Origin: Pseudomonas sp. HR96
Lineage (GTDB): Bacteria > Pseudomonadota > Gammaproteobacteria > Pseudomonadales > Pseudomonadaceae
Direction of reading: 5' to 3'
Length of the DNA stretch: 64,000 nucleotides
Assembly (NCBI RefSeq): GCF_034059295.1
Contig: NZ_CP139141.1
Span: 3,145,001 to 3,209,000, forward strand
The notes beneath the pieces were generated by a model. The model was not told the DNA's origin. It searched no databases and worked only from the letters and a program-made list of their open reading frames with translations. The position numbers and the translations under genes were made by a program. This document shows positions 55,511 through 64,000 of the stretch, piece after piece. Numbering within the stretch: the first letter of the stretch is position 1; every line of letters starts with the position of its first letter.

Positions 55511-55645
55511 GCGTAGGAGCCGGCGAAGCTGGCGAGCGAAGCAACACCGAACGCCAGGCTTGGTTGGCCATGGCCTGCGATACCGTCAGATGATCCACCC
55601 GGCCACCGAGATGATGCCCTCGCCAGCTGCGCCGGCTCCTACGCC
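55511..55645. repeat. REP pair, inverted
   Basis: GCGTAGGAGCCGGCGAAGCT (from 55511) recurs in inverted form ending at 55645 with one difference. The GTAGGAGCCGGC core is the P. putida REP motif. The pair lies between convergent and divergent genes and may end transcripts or fold into a hairpin. Confidence 0.75.
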
Positions 55646-55755
55646 AACCTGGAACGCCCTACGCCGGTCGGGCCCCTGCATAAGTCGCTTCCATGATGAA
55701 ATTAACCATGTAATATTATGACCATCATCCCTAGCGATCACTGCGGAGACTCGCC

Positions 55756-56283
55756 ATGAAACGCGCCAGCTTCCAAGCCATGCCCTGCCCCGTGGCACGG
55801 GCCCTGGAACACATCGGCGACGGCTGGAGCCTGTTGATCCTGCGCGATGCGTTCTACGGCCTGCGCCGCTTCGACGACTTCAGACATAGCCTGGGCATTG
55901 CCTCGAACACCCTTACCCGGCGGCTTAACGATTTGGTCGCCAATGGCCTGCTGGAGCGCCAGCCCTATCAGGACAACCCACCGCGCCACGAATACCAGCT
56001 CACCGAAGCAGGCCGCGATCTGCGCCAGGTGATCCTGACCCTGATGGCCTGGGGTGCACGCCATTCGAAGGGTTCGCAGAAGGTCTTTCTCGCCGACCAA
56101 CACACCGGCCGCCCAGTCGACCTGGCGCTGATGGACGCCAACACCGGCAAGCGCATCACCGCGCAGAACCACCGCGTGCATGCCCGCAGCGACGCCGACC
56201 CGATGACCTTGTGGCGCATCGAGGCCGGCCAGGCCCACCGCCGGCACGACGATCTGGTCAGCCCCTTCCCCAATCAACCCTGA
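55756..56283 (+). CDS. HxlR-family regulator
   Basis: 175 residues. Winged helix of the HxlR type: MPCPVARALEHIGDGWSLLI with the conserved Cys near the N terminus, then RFDDFRHSLGIASNTLTRRL and LTEAGRDL. Redox or aldehyde sensing through that Cys is known in some members. About 70 extra C-terminal residues (VDLALMDANTGKRI) resemble a small added domain. It precedes the EmrAB-type pump by 28 bases on the same strand and is its likely repressor. Confidence 0.87.
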   Translation: MKRASFQAMPCPVARALEHIGDGWSLLILRDAFYGLRRFDDFRHSLGIASNTLTRRLNDLVANGLLERQPYQDNPPRHEYQLTEAGRDLRQVILTLMAWGARHSKGSQKVFLADQHTGRPVDLALMDANTGKRITAQNHRVHARSDADPMTLWRIEAGQAHRRHDDLVSPFPNQP

Positions 56284-56311
56284 TAACCCGTCAGCCCCGA
56301 GGCCACCTTCC

Positions 56312-57433
56312 ATGGACGCTCAAGCCAGTCCTGCTGCGCCGACCACCGCCGCCGCCACGCCATCTGCCAGGCGCAAGAAGCTCCTGCGGCTCAGCCTGCT
56401 GGCGGTCGCCGTGATCGGCGCCGCCCTCTATGCCAGCCACTGGTGGAGCGCCGGGCGATTCATCGAGGACACCGACGACGCCTACGTTGGCGCCGATGTC
56501 ACGGTCATCAGCGCCAAGGTGCCCGGCTACATTAGCGAGGTGGCGGTACAGGACAACCAGTTCGTCAAGGCCGGCGACCTGCTGGCGCGTATCGACGTGC
56601 GCGACTACCGCGCCGCGCTGGCCAAGGCCGACGGTGCGGTGGCCGCGCAGCAGGCGACACTGGTCAACCTCGACGCCACCGAGCAGCTGCAACGGGCGAT
56701 GATCAACCAGGCGCGCGCACAGATCGACGCCAGCGACGCCGAGAGCCAGCGTGCAAGCGACGACCACACGCGCTACCAGAACCTGGTGCGCAGCCAGGCG
56801 GTGTCGGTGGAAAGCGCGCAACGGGTCGAGGCCACCTGGAAGACCGCGCGCGCCGACCATGCCCGTGCCGAGGCCGGCCTGCTGGCCGCGCGGCGCCAAC
56901 TGGACGTCATCGACAGCCAGCGCGGCCAGGCCCGGGCGGCCCTGCAACAGGCCCAGGCCGACCGCGACCAGGCCCAGCTGAATCTCGGCTACACCGAGCT
57001 GCGCGCCCCCGTCGATGGTTACGTCGGCAACCGCCGCGTGCGAGTCGGCATCTACGCCGCCGCCGGCAGCCAGTTGATCTCGGTGGTGCCCGCCAGAGGC
57101 CTGTGGGTGGACGCCAACTTCAAGGAGGATCAACTGGCGCGCATGCACGTGGGCCAGCGGGTGCAGGTGAGCGCGGACATCCTGCCCGGGCGCGAATTTC
57201 ACGGCACCGTCGAGAGCCTGGCCCCGGCCACCGGCGCCCAGTTCAGCGTGCTGCCGCCGGAGAACGCCACCGGCAACTTCACCAAGATCGTCCAGCGGGT
57301 GCCGGTGCGGGTGCGCCTGGACAGCGGCGACGCCGATTTCGGCGCGCTGCGCCCGGGCCTTTCGGTGGTCACCGAAATCGACACGCGCCAAGCCCCCGAG
57401 CCGCCGGCCCCGGCGTTGGCGGCGCGGCCATGA
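56312..57433 (+). CDS. emrA: EmrA-type membrane fusion protein
   Basis: 373 residues, HlyD/EmrA family. One membrane helix (about 28-48), then the biotinyl-lipoyl half motif with DDAYVGADVTVISAKVPGYI, a long coiled-coil hairpin (about 110-215) and the beta-barrel domain. It bridges the inner-membrane pump to an outer-membrane channel; no TolC-like gene is adjacent. Its stop codon overlaps the emrB-like start (ATGA). The name marks family, not proven substrates. Confidence 0.85.
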   Translation: MDAQASPAAPTTAAATPSARRKKLLRLSLLAVAVIGAALYASHWWSAGRFIEDTDDAYVGADVTVISAKVPGYISEVAVQDNQFVKAGDLLARIDVRDYRAALAKADGAVAAQQATLVNLDATEQLQRAMINQARAQIDASDAESQRASDDHTRYQNLVRSQAVSVESAQRVEATWKTARADHARAEAGLLAARRQLDVIDSQRGQARAALQQAQADRDQAQLNLGYTELRAPVDGYVGNRRVRVGIYAAAGSQLISVVPARGLWVDANFKEDQLARMHVGQRVQVSADILPGREFHGTVESLAPATGAQFSVLPPENATGNFTKIVQRVPVRVRLDSGDADFGALRPGLSVVTEIDTRQAPEPPAPALAARP

Positions 57434-58995
57434 GCGGCTCGCTGGCCAGCCTCAGCACTCGGCAGAAAGTCAGCGCCTTTGCCTGCATGTGCGTGGGCAT
57501 GTTCATCGCCCTGATCGATATCCAGATCGTCTCGGCTTCGCTCAAAGACATCGGCGGCGGCCTATCGGCCGGAGCCGACGACACCGCCTGGGTGCAGACC
57601 GCCTACCTGATCGCCGAGATCATCGTCATTCCCATGTCCGGCTGGCTGTCGCGAGTGATGAGCACGCGCTGGCTGTTCGCCCTGTCGGCCGCCGGCTTTA
57701 CCCTGACCAGCCTGCTCTGCGCGCTGGCCTGGAACATCCAGAGCATGATTGCCTTCCGCGCCCTGCAGGGCTTTCTCGGCGGCTCGATGATTCCCCTGGT
57801 GTTTACTACGGCCTTCATGTATTTCAACGGCAAGCAGCGGGTCATCGCCGCCTCCACCATCGGCGCCATCGCCTCGCTGGCGCCGACCCTGGGCCCGGCC
57901 GTGGGCGGCTGGATCACCGACATCTCCTCGTGGCACTGGCTGTTCTACATCAACCTGCTGCCGGGGCTGTTCGTCACCGTCGCGGTGCCGCTGATGGTCA
58001 AGATCGACCGCCCCAACCCGGCCCTGCTCAAGGGCGCCGATTACCTCGGCATGCTGCTGATGGCGGTGTTCCTCGGCTGCCTGGAATACACCCTGGAGGA
58101 AGGCCCGCGCTGGAACTGGTTCAGCGACCGCACCATCGCCAGCACGGCGTGGATCGCCGGAGTCAGCGGCGTACTGTTCATCTGGCGCTGCCTGGAAATC
58201 AAGGAACCGATCGTTGACCTGCGCGCATTGCGCGAACGCAACTTCGCCCTCGGCTGCCTGTTTTCGTTCATCACCGGCATCGGCATCTTCGCCACCATCT
58301 ACCTGACGCCGCTGTTTCTTGGGCGGGTACGCGGCTACGGCTCGTTGGACATCGGCTTGGCGGTGTTCTCTACCGGGGTGTTCCAGCTGCTGGCGATTCC
58401 GGTCTATGCGCTGCTGGCCAACCGTTTCGATCTGCGCTGGATTCTGATGTTCGGCCTGTCGTTGTTTGCCTTGTCGATGTGGGACTTCTCGCCGATCACT
58501 CACGACTGGGGCGCCAGGGAATTGCTGCTGCCCCAGGCCATCCGCGGTTTCGCCCAGCAGATGGCGGTGCCGCCGGTGGTCACCCTGACCCTGGGTTCAC
58601 TGGCCCCGCAGCGGCTCAAATTGGCCTCGGGGCTGTTCAACCTCATGCGCAACCTTGGCGGCGCGATTGGCATCGCCGCCTGCGCCACGGTGCTCAATGA
58701 CCGCAGCAACCTGCATTTTCTGCGCCTGGCCGAGCACCTGAACATTCGCAACGAAGCCATGAACAGCTGGCTCGAGCAGCTGACCGACAGGGCCCAGGCG
58801 CTCGGCCAGAACAGCCTGGACGCCAGCCAGGTCGCCGTGCAACAACTGTGGGCGCTGACCTGGCGCGAGGCGCAGACGCTGACCTATGCCGACGCCTTCC
58901 TGTCGATCATGGTCTGCTTCGTCATCGCCACTTGCCTGGTGCCGCTGATGCGCAAGGCGCAGGCGCCGCAGCAGCCGTCGCCCGACGCGCACTGA
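57430..58995 (+). CDS. emrB: EmrB-type MFS drug exporter (DHA2)
   Basis: 521 residues and 14 predicted membrane helices. DHA2 motifs seen are FIALIDIQIVSASLKDIGGG in helix 1, AWVQTAYLIAEIIVIPMSGW, and the GPAVGGWI motif C. It exports drugs or organic toxins with protons, in complex with the preceding fusion protein. Control by the upstream HxlR protein is inferred from order. Confidence 0.87.
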   Translation: MSGSLASLSTRQKVSAFACMCVGMFIALIDIQIVSASLKDIGGGLSAGADDTAWVQTAYLIAEIIVIPMSGWLSRVMSTRWLFALSAAGFTLTSLLCALAWNIQSMIAFRALQGFLGGSMIPLVFTTAFMYFNGKQRVIAASTIGAIASLAPTLGPAVGGWITDISSWHWLFYINLLPGLFVTVAVPLMVKIDRPNPALLKGADYLGMLLMAVFLGCLEYTLEEGPRWNWFSDRTIASTAWIAGVSGVLFIWRCLEIKEPIVDLRALRERNFALGCLFSFITGIGIFATIYLTPLFLGRVRGYGSLDIGLAVFSTGVFQLLAIPVYALLANRFDLRWILMFGLSLFALSMWDFSPITHDWGARELLLPQAIRGFAQQMAVPPVVTLTLGSLAPQRLKLASGLFNLMRNLGGAIGIAACATVLNDRSNLHFLRLAEHLNIRNEAMNSWLEQLTDRAQALGQNSLDASQVAVQQLWALTWREAQTLTYADAFLSIMVCFVIATCLVPLMRKAQAPQQPSPDAH

Positions 58996-59071
58996 TAGCG
59001 GGCCTGGCAAGGAAACCACTGGCGCCGCCCAAGGTCTAGAGCTTTACCAACCCTAGGATGTGAGCGTATCT

Positions 59072-59158
59072 ATGTTGAAGTTCCTCGGTAGCACAGTCGG
59101 CATCATCTTCCTGATCGGCCTGGTGGTGGTGATCGCACTGCTGAAGTTCATTTTCTGA
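59072..59158 (+). CDS. 28-residue single-helix membrane peptide
   Basis: A short frame encodes one strongly hydrophobic helix flanked by Lys residues: MLKFLGSTVGIIFLIGLVVV followed by IALLKFIF. AGGATG lies 10 bases before the ATG and a hairpin follows the stop. The hydrophobic run fits one membrane crossing. No homologue was recognised with certainty; the case rests on the helix, ribosome site and hairpin. It might be a leaderless stress peptide or a partner of a membrane protein. Confidence 0.55.
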   Translation: MLKFLGSTVGIIFLIGLVVVIALLKFIF

Positions 59159-59169
59159 AGGACAGCCAG

Positions 59170-59190
59170 ACCGGCCGCAAGGCCGGTTTG
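59170..59190 (+). terminator. Hairpin after the small membrane peptide
   Basis: Perfect 7-bp stem ACCGGCC / GGCCGGT with a GCAA tetraloop followed by TTTG. A short terminator is likely and supports an independent small transcript. Confidence 0.6.
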
Positions 59191-59313
59191 CCCCCTGACG
59201 CTGGACACACCATTCAAGATTTGCTCGCCTTGGCCGATTGAAAAGCAGGCCTGCACACGCTCATTGCCTTGACCGGGTGCAGTTGCACTTCATCCTGTCG
59301 AGAGCCGCCCACC

Positions 59314-60936
59314 ATGTTCCTGAGAAATATCCGGATCGCCTCGCGAGCCTTCATCGGCTTCGCCGCCATCGCCCTGCTGAGCGTGTTTCTCGGGCTGTTC
59401 GCCCTCAAGCAGATCCACGACGTGCAGACCCAGGCCGCCGATATCCAGGACAACTGGCTGCAGCGCATCCGCCTGCTGGCCAGCGCCAATGCCTCGCTCG
59501 ACCGCTTCCGACTCGGCGAAATGCAGCACATCCTGTCGCCTTCGGACGCCGAGATGCAGGTGTACGAGGACAAGTCCGCCGGGCGCCTGAAGGCGGTCAA
59601 GGAACAACTCGCGCAGTACGGCGCCCTGTTGCACGGCGCCGAGGAGCAGGCGCGGCTGGCCGCGTTCAACCAGAGCCTGGACGTCTACGCCAACAATCAC
59701 CTGGAGATCCTGCGGCTGTCGCGGGCCGGCGACAAGGTCGGCGCACGCGCCTTCCTGATGACCATCCACGAAACCTATGACCAGATGACGAAGAACTTCG
59801 ATCAGCTGATCGACCTGGCCAACAAGGGCGCCGCCCAGGCCGGCGAGCAGTCGGTGAGCGCCTATGACCAGGCGATCAAGGGCATCGCCCTGGTGATCGC
59901 CCTGGTTGCCATCGGCACGGTGCTGGTGGCCTGGCTGCTGACCCGCAGTATCACGGTGCCGCTCAATGAAGCGCTGCACGCCGCCGAAACCATCGCCAAG
60001 GGCGACCTCACCCACCCGATCAATCCCACCGGCAACGACGAGGCCACGCGCTTGCTCAAGGCCCAGGAAATCATGCGCGACAGCCTGGTGCAGACCCTCA
60101 AGCAGATCACCGGCTCCTCGAACCAGCTGGCGTCCGCCGCCGAGCAGCTCAATGCCGTGACCGCCGAAGGCAGCCGCGACCTCCAGGCCCAGCACAGCGA
60201 GATCGAACAGGCGGCCACCGCCGTTACCGAGATGACCTCGGCCATCGAGGAAGTCGCGCGCAATGCGGCGTCGACCTCCGACTTGTCGCAGCAGTCGCGC
60301 AGCGTCGCCCTCAACGGCCAACAGCGCATGAGCGAGGCGCTCGACGCCATTGAGGCCCTGACCCGCGGCGTACAGGTCAGCTCCGAGCAGGTGGGCGGCC
60401 TGGCCGACCAGGCGCAGGGGATCGGCAAGGTGCTTGACGTCATACGCACCATCGCCGAACAGACCAACCTGCTGGCGCTCAATGCCGCCATCGAGGCCGC
60501 GCGGGCCGGGGAAGCCGGCCGCGGTTTCGCCGTGGTCGCCGATGAGGTACGCGCCCTCGCCCACCGCACCGCCGAGTCGACCCGCGAGATCGAGCAGATG
60601 ATCGGTGCCATCCAGAGCGGCACCAGCAGCGTGGTCGGCACCATGGCCAACAGCAGCAACATGACCCGCGAGACCCTGGCCCTGGCCGAATTGGCCAAGG
60701 CGGCACTGACCGAGATCGTCGCGGCCAACGACGAGATCAACGACCGCAACCTGGTCATCACCTGCGCCGCCGAGGAACAGGCCCACGTGGCCCGGGCGGT
60801 GGACCAGAACCTGCTGAACATCCGCGAGCTGTCGATCCAGTCGGCCGAAGGCTCGAACCAGACCACCGCCGCCTCGCAGTCGCTGGCCGGGCTGGCGTAT
60901 GAGTTGAACACGATGGTCAAGCATTTCCGGGTCTAG
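59314..60936 (+). CDS. Methyl-accepting chemotaxis receptor
   Basis: 540 residues. Helix 1 (about 10-30), a periplasmic four-helix-bundle sensor (about 35-185), helix 2 (about 188-212), a HAMP domain (about 212-265) and a cytoplasmic signalling hairpin whose tip carries [20 protein letters not shown]. There is no C-terminal CheR-binding pentapeptide. The ATG at 59314 gives the basic-hydrophobic start. The ligand is unknown; four-helix-bundle receptors often bind amino acids or organic acids. Confidence 0.9.
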   Translation: MFLRNIRIASRAFIGFAAIALLSVFLGLFALKQIHDVQTQAADIQDNWLQRIRLLASANASLDRFRLGEMQHILSPSDAEMQVYEDKSAGRLKAVKEQLAQYGALLHGAEEQARLAAFNQSLDVYANNHLEILRLSRAGDKVGARAFLMTIHETYDQMTKNFDQLIDLANKGAAQAGEQSVSAYDQAIKGIALVIALVAIGTVLVAWLLTRSITVPLNEALHAAETIAKGDLTHPINPTGNDEATRLLKAQEIMRDSLVQTLKQITGSSNQLASAAEQLNAVTAEGSRDLQAQHSEIEQAATAVTEMTSAIEEVARNAASTSDLSQQSRSVALNGQQRMSEALDAIEALTRGVQVSSEQVGGLADQAQGIGKVLDVIRTIAEQTNLLALNAAIEAARAGEAGRGFAVVADEVRALAHRTAESTREIEQMIGAIQSGTSSVVGTMANSSNMTRETLALAELAKAALTEIVAANDEINDRNLVITCAAEEQAHVARAVDQNLLNIRELSIQSAEGSNQTTAASQSLAGLAYELNTMVKHFRV

Positions 60937-60960
60937 GCCCGCAACCGGGCTTGCGGTCAG

Positions 60961-61245
60961 TCATCCAAACAGCACCCCATAACCCAGCCCCATCAACCCC
61001 CAGGCCAACAGCGGGTGCAACAGCACCCGCCAGCCCAACGCCTGCGGGTCGAAGCCCAGCCCGTGTACATAACCTGCCGCCACGCCCCACAGGATCAGCA
61101 TCAGCGTGGCGTGGCTGTAGCCCCCAGCGGCGTCGAGCAACAACAGCGGTTGCAACAACAGGATCAGGCTCAGCGGCACCACCAAAGCCAGCGACAGCCA
61201 GCGGCTCGGCGGCCGGCGCAGGCTGCCCAGGCGCTCAACGTGCAT
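60961..61245 (-). CDS. ybgE: YbgE-like cyd operon protein
   Basis: 94 residues with three predicted membrane helices. RRPPSRWLSLALVVPLSLIL begins the YbgE-type pattern and HATLMLILWGVAAGYVHGLG continues it. Its place after cydX copies the E. coli cydABX-ybgE order. The role is unknown even in E. coli. The ATG at 61245 overlaps the end of cydX by 11 bases. Confidence 0.8.
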   Translation of the reverse strand: MHVERLGSLRRPPSRWLSLALVVPLSLILLLQPLLLLDAAGGYSHATLMLILWGVAAGYVHGLGFDPQALGWRVLLHPLLAWGLMGLGYGVLFG

Positions 61246-61351
61246 CGCTGCGACCCTCCTCAAGAGCGCCCGAGGCTTCCAGCCACAGCGCGTTGATGAT
61301 GCCCAAGCTGCAAGCGAGCAGCACGCCAAGAATCCAGGCGAAATACCACAT
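61235..61351 (-). CDS. cydX: CydX, small subunit of cytochrome bd oxidase
   Basis: 38 residues. MWYFAWILGVLLACSLGIIN is nearly the E. coli CydX N terminus, giving one membrane helix and a short charged tail (EASGALEEGR). CydX is needed to keep the oxidase and its heme in place. It lies 23 bases after cydB. Confidence 0.92.
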   Translation of the reverse strand: MWYFAWILGVLLACSLGIINALWLEASGALEEGRSDAR

Positions 61352-61374
61352 GCGGTCATTCCTCTGTGAAGGGG

Positions 61375-62517
61375 TCAGTAAAGGCCGTGGGGGTTGCTGG
61401 CGATCTGGGCCGTGGTCACCCTGCCCCACATCTTCGCGTAGCACCACAACGTGTAGCCGAGGATCAACGGCACAAAGATCGCCGCTGCCACCAGCATGAT
61501 GCCCAGGGTCATGCGGCTCGACACCGCGTCATACAGGGTCAGGCTCGAAGCGGGGTCCAGGCTCGACGGCATGACGAACGGAAACAGCGCGAAGCCTGCC
61601 GTGCACAGGGTGCCGATGATGGCCAGGCCACTGCCCAGAAAGCCCGTGCGCGGCTGTCGCAGCAGCGCACCGGACAACGCCAGCAGCCCGCCGAGCACGC
61701 CGATGACCGGCGCAGTGGCCATCAACGGGTAGCGTACGTAGTTGCCCATCCAGCCCGGGTTGCCCGCCTGCACGGTCTTGGCCAGCGGGTTGAGCGCCAG
61801 GTTGGCGTCGAAGCTGGAACTGATCACAAGGCCGCTGATGTGGCCCAGGTCCAGCCACACGCCGGCACCGATGAACGCCAGCAGGTACAGCAACGCCAGT
61901 ACCCCAGCCGCGCGCCGCGAGCGCTCGGCGATCACGCCGTCGGTGCGCATCATCAGCCAGGTCGCGCCGTGCAGGCCGAGCATGCCCAGGCTGACCAGGC
62001 CGGCGAGCAGGCCGAACGGGCTGAGCAACTGCCAGAACGAGCCGTGGTAGGTGCTGCGCAGGCTGTCGTCGAACGAGAACGGCAGCCCCAGCAACAGGTT
62101 GCCGAAGGCCACGCCGAACACCAGTGCCGGCACCAGCGCGCCGATGCACAAGGCCCAGTCCCAGCCCTGGCGCCAGCGCGGGTCGATCAGCTTGCTGCGA
62201 TAGTCGAACCCCACCGGGCGCACGAACAGGGCGAACAGCACCACCAGCAGCGCCCAGTACAGCCCCGAGAATGCCGCAGAATAGACCAGCGGCCAGGCCG
62301 CGAACAACGCACCACCAGCGGTGATCAACCACACCTGATTGCCGTCCCAGTGCGGCGCGATGGTGTTGATCACCACCCGCCGTTCGAGGTCGTTGCGGCC
62401 CACCAGCGGCAGCAACGCGGCGGCGCCCAGGTCGAAGCCGTCGGTCAAGGCAAAGCCGATCAACAGTACGCCAACCAGCACCCACCAGATCAACTTGAGA
62501 CTCTCGTAATCGAACAT
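61375..62517 (-). CDS. cydB: Cytochrome bd ubiquinol oxidase subunit II
   Basis: 380 residues, 8-9 predicted membrane helices. The CydB signatures LIWWVLVGVLLIGFALTDGF and NTIAPHWDGNQVWLITAGGA are intact, and the length equals E. coli CydB. With CydA and CydX it forms the high-affinity quinol oxidase used at low oxygen. The ATG at 62517 shares one base with the cydA stop codon. Confidence 0.94.
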   Translation of the reverse strand: MFDYESLKLIWWVLVGVLLIGFALTDGFDLGAAALLPLVGRNDLERRVVINTIAPHWDGNQVWLITAGGALFAAWPLVYSAAFSGLYWALLVVLFALFVRPVGFDYRSKLIDPRWRQGWDWALCIGALVPALVFGVAFGNLLLGLPFSFDDSLRSTYHGSFWQLLSPFGLLAGLVSLGMLGLHGATWLMMRTDGVIAERSRRAAGVLALLYLLAFIGAGVWLDLGHISGLVISSSFDANLALNPLAKTVQAGNPGWMGNYVRYPLMATAPVIGVLGGLLALSGALLRQPRTGFLGSGLAIIGTLCTAGFALFPFVMPSSLDPASSLTLYDAVSSRMTLGIMLVAAAIFVPLILGYTLWCYAKMWGRVTTAQIASNPHGLY

Positions 62518-64000
62518 CAACGGACTCCTTGCAGTGCCATGACAGGGGCGACGGGACTGGCCGGACGGTCCTGCTCGAAATGATAACGGCCGGTGTGCAG
62601 GCTGCTCGGGCCGAGCCGGGCGAACTTGATCATCAGGTACATCTCGATCACCAGAAGAACGCTGTAGAACGCCACCAGTGCCAGCAGCGAGGACCAGACA
62701 TCGGCCGAGCTGAGGCTGGAAGCCGACAGGTGCACTGGCAGTACTTCGCCGATCGACCAGGGCTGGCGACCGTGTTCGGCAACGAACCAGCCTGTCTGGG
62801 TGCCGACCCAGGGCAACGGCAGGCTCAGCAGGGCCCAGCGCAGCAGCCAGCGCTTGTGGATTTCGTTCCTGCGCGTCGACGCCCAGAAGGCGCAGACGAA
62901 CAGCAGCAGCATGAGCACGCCGCTGAGCACCATCAGGCGGAAGGTCCAGAAGATCGAGGCCACGCCGGGGATCGAATCGAGGGCTGCCTGGCGGATCTGC
63001 GTCGGGCTGGCATCGACCACCTGGTCGGTGTATTTCTTGAGCAACAGGCCATAGCCCAGGTCTTTCTTGCGCGCATTGAAGTCGGCCAGGGTCTGCTCGC
63101 TGCGGTCGCCAGCGCGCAGCTGCCCGAGCAAGCCGTAGGCAAGCATGCCGTTGCGGATGCGCCCTTCGTGCTCGCGCACCAGGTCCTTGATGCCGATCAC
63201 CGGGGTGTCCAGCGATCGGGTGGCGATCAGGCCCATCACGTAAGGGATCTTCACGGCGTAATCGGTACGCTGCTCGGCCTGGTTCGGTAGCCCGAACAAG
63301 GTGAAGGCCGCCGGCGCCGGCTCGGTGTCCCACTCGGCCTCGATGGCCGCCAGCTTGGTCTTCTGCACGTCGCCGATCTCATAACCGGACTCGTCGCCGA
63401 GCACGATCACCGAGAGCACCGAGGCCATGCCAAAGGCGGCGGCGATGGCGAACGAGCGCCGGGCAAACCCGGTGTCGCGGCCCTTGAGCAAATACCAGCT
63501 GGAGATCGCCAGCACGAACACCGCACCCGTCACATAGCCGGAAGCGACCGTGTGCACGAACTTGACCTGCGCCACCGGATTGAGCAGCAGCTGGCTGAAA
63601 CTGGCCAACTCCATGCGCATGGTCACGAAGTTGAATTCGGCGCCCACCGGGTTCTGCATCCAGCCATTGGCGATCAGAATCCACAGCGCCGAAAGATTCG
63701 AACCCAGCGCCACCAGCCAAGTGACGGCCAAGTGCTGGACCCGGCTCAGGCGCTCCCAGCCAAAGAAGAACAGGCCGATGAAGGTCGATTCGAGGAAGAA
63801 CGCCATCATGCCCTCGATGGCCAGCGGTGCACCGAAGATGTCGCCCACATAGTGGCTGTAGTAGGACCAGTTGGTGCCGAACTGGAATTCCATGGTCAGT
63901 CCGGTGGTGACTCCCAGTGCGAAGTTGATGCCGAACAGCTTGCCCCAGAAGCGGGTCATGTCTTGGTAGACCTGCTTGCCGGTCATGACATACACCGACT
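62517..64000 (-). CDS. cydA: Cytochrome bd ubiquinol oxidase subunit I (partial)
   Basis: The N terminus lies outside the window; about 494 residues are visible and some 35 more are expected from the E. coli length. [40 protein letters not shown], the Lys and Glu of the quinol site in KLAAIEAEW, and [12 protein letters not shown] are conserved. The Q-loop is the long, E. coli-like form, unlike the short loop of the pseudomonad CioA oxidases. It should oxidise ubiquinol at heme b558 and reduce oxygen at heme d. Confidence 0.94.
   Translation of the reverse strand, partial: SVYVMTGKQVYQDMTRFWGKLFGINFALGVTTGLTMEFQFGTNWSYYSHYVGDIFGAPLAIEGMMAFFLESTFIGLFFFGWERLSRVQHLAVTWLVALGSNLSALWILIANGWMQNPVGAEFNFVTMRMELASFSQLLLNPVAQVKFVHTVASGYVTGAVFVLAISSWYLLKGRDTGFARRSFAIAAAFGMASVLSVIVLGDESGYEIGDVQKTKLAAIEAEWDTEPAPAAFTLFGLPNQAEQRTDYAVKIPYVMGLIATRSLDTPVIGIKDLVREHEGRIRNGMLAYGLLGQLRAGDRSEQTLADFNARKKDLGYGLLLKKYTDQVVDASPTQIRQAALDSIPGVASIFWTFRLMVLSGVLMLLLFVCAFWASTRRNEIHKRWLLRWALLSLPLPWVGTQTGWFVAEHGRQPWSIGEVLPVHLSASSLSSADVWSSLLALVAFYSVLLVIEMYLMIKFARLGPSSLHTGRYHFEQDRPASPVAPVMALQGVR

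Noticed and set aside
59290..60924. 544-residue minus-strand frame across the chemoreceptor
   Set aside because: Gly/Val/Leu-rich shadow translation of a conserved receptor gene; no domain and no ribosome site.

Overview
The window reads as chromosome of a fluorescent pseudomonad, most likely of the Pseudomonas putida group. The evidence is gene content and arrangement: sfnECR sulfur-acquisition genes, a complete mdc/mad malonate operon with MdcR, a DUF1652 protein, an HpxO-type urate hydroxylase, a P. putida-like REP pair, an IS481-family insertion in a large palindromic repeat, and high GC with Pseudomonas-style codon use. No rRNA, tRNA, CRISPR array or phage genes were seen. The left edge starts 2 bases before a diguanylate cyclase gene; the right edge cuts cydA.

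Layout. 1-7.1 kb: GAF-PAS-PAS-GGDEF protein, Dps, malate:quinone oxidoreductase, and a sugar kinase divergent from a sugar MFS porter. 7.1-10.4 kb: sfnE-sfnC-sfnR behind a consensus sigma-54 promoter. 10.5-13.9 kb: two short-chain dehydrogenases, an alpha/beta hydrolase and a one-helix membrane protein. 13.9-21.6 kb: a sensor kinase/response regulator pair divergent from a ribose-type ABC importer and a sugar lactonase. 21.7-24.2 kb: small genes, an SDR remnant and hpxO. 24.3-26.6 kb: minisatellites and a ~2 kb palindromic repeat with an IS481 element at its centre. 26.5-28.8 kb: DUF2945 protein, LysR regulator and a divergent quinone-oxidoreductase-like dehydrogenase. 28.9-37.1 kb: mdcR and the convergent mdcABCDEGH-madLM operon for malonate uptake and decarboxylation. 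37.3-40.5 kb: an overlapping operon of a PotD-like binding protein, a diguanylate cyclase and a GNAT acetyltransferase.

41.0-55.4 kb is the most novel-looking part. A GntR/FCD regulator sits between two operons transcribed in opposite directions. Each carries a complete polar-amino-acid-type ABC importer and a luciferase-like flavin monooxygenase. One adds a flavin reductase, duplicated binding proteins and an SDR; the other adds a RidA-family protein and a sulfonate-type binding protein. Near-identical palindromes (GATTGT-N2-AYAATC) lie on the predicted promoters of both operons, so they probably form one regulon for uptake and oxidative breakdown of an unidentified nitrogen and/or sulfur compound. 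A class II aldolase-family gene follows on the opposite strand.

55.5-64.0 kb: REP pair, HxlR regulator with an EmrAB-type efflux pump, a 28-residue membrane peptide, a chemoreceptor, and an E. coli-type cytochrome bd operon (cydA-cydB-cydX-ybgE).

Family assignments are from recognising conserved sequence; no database search was run.
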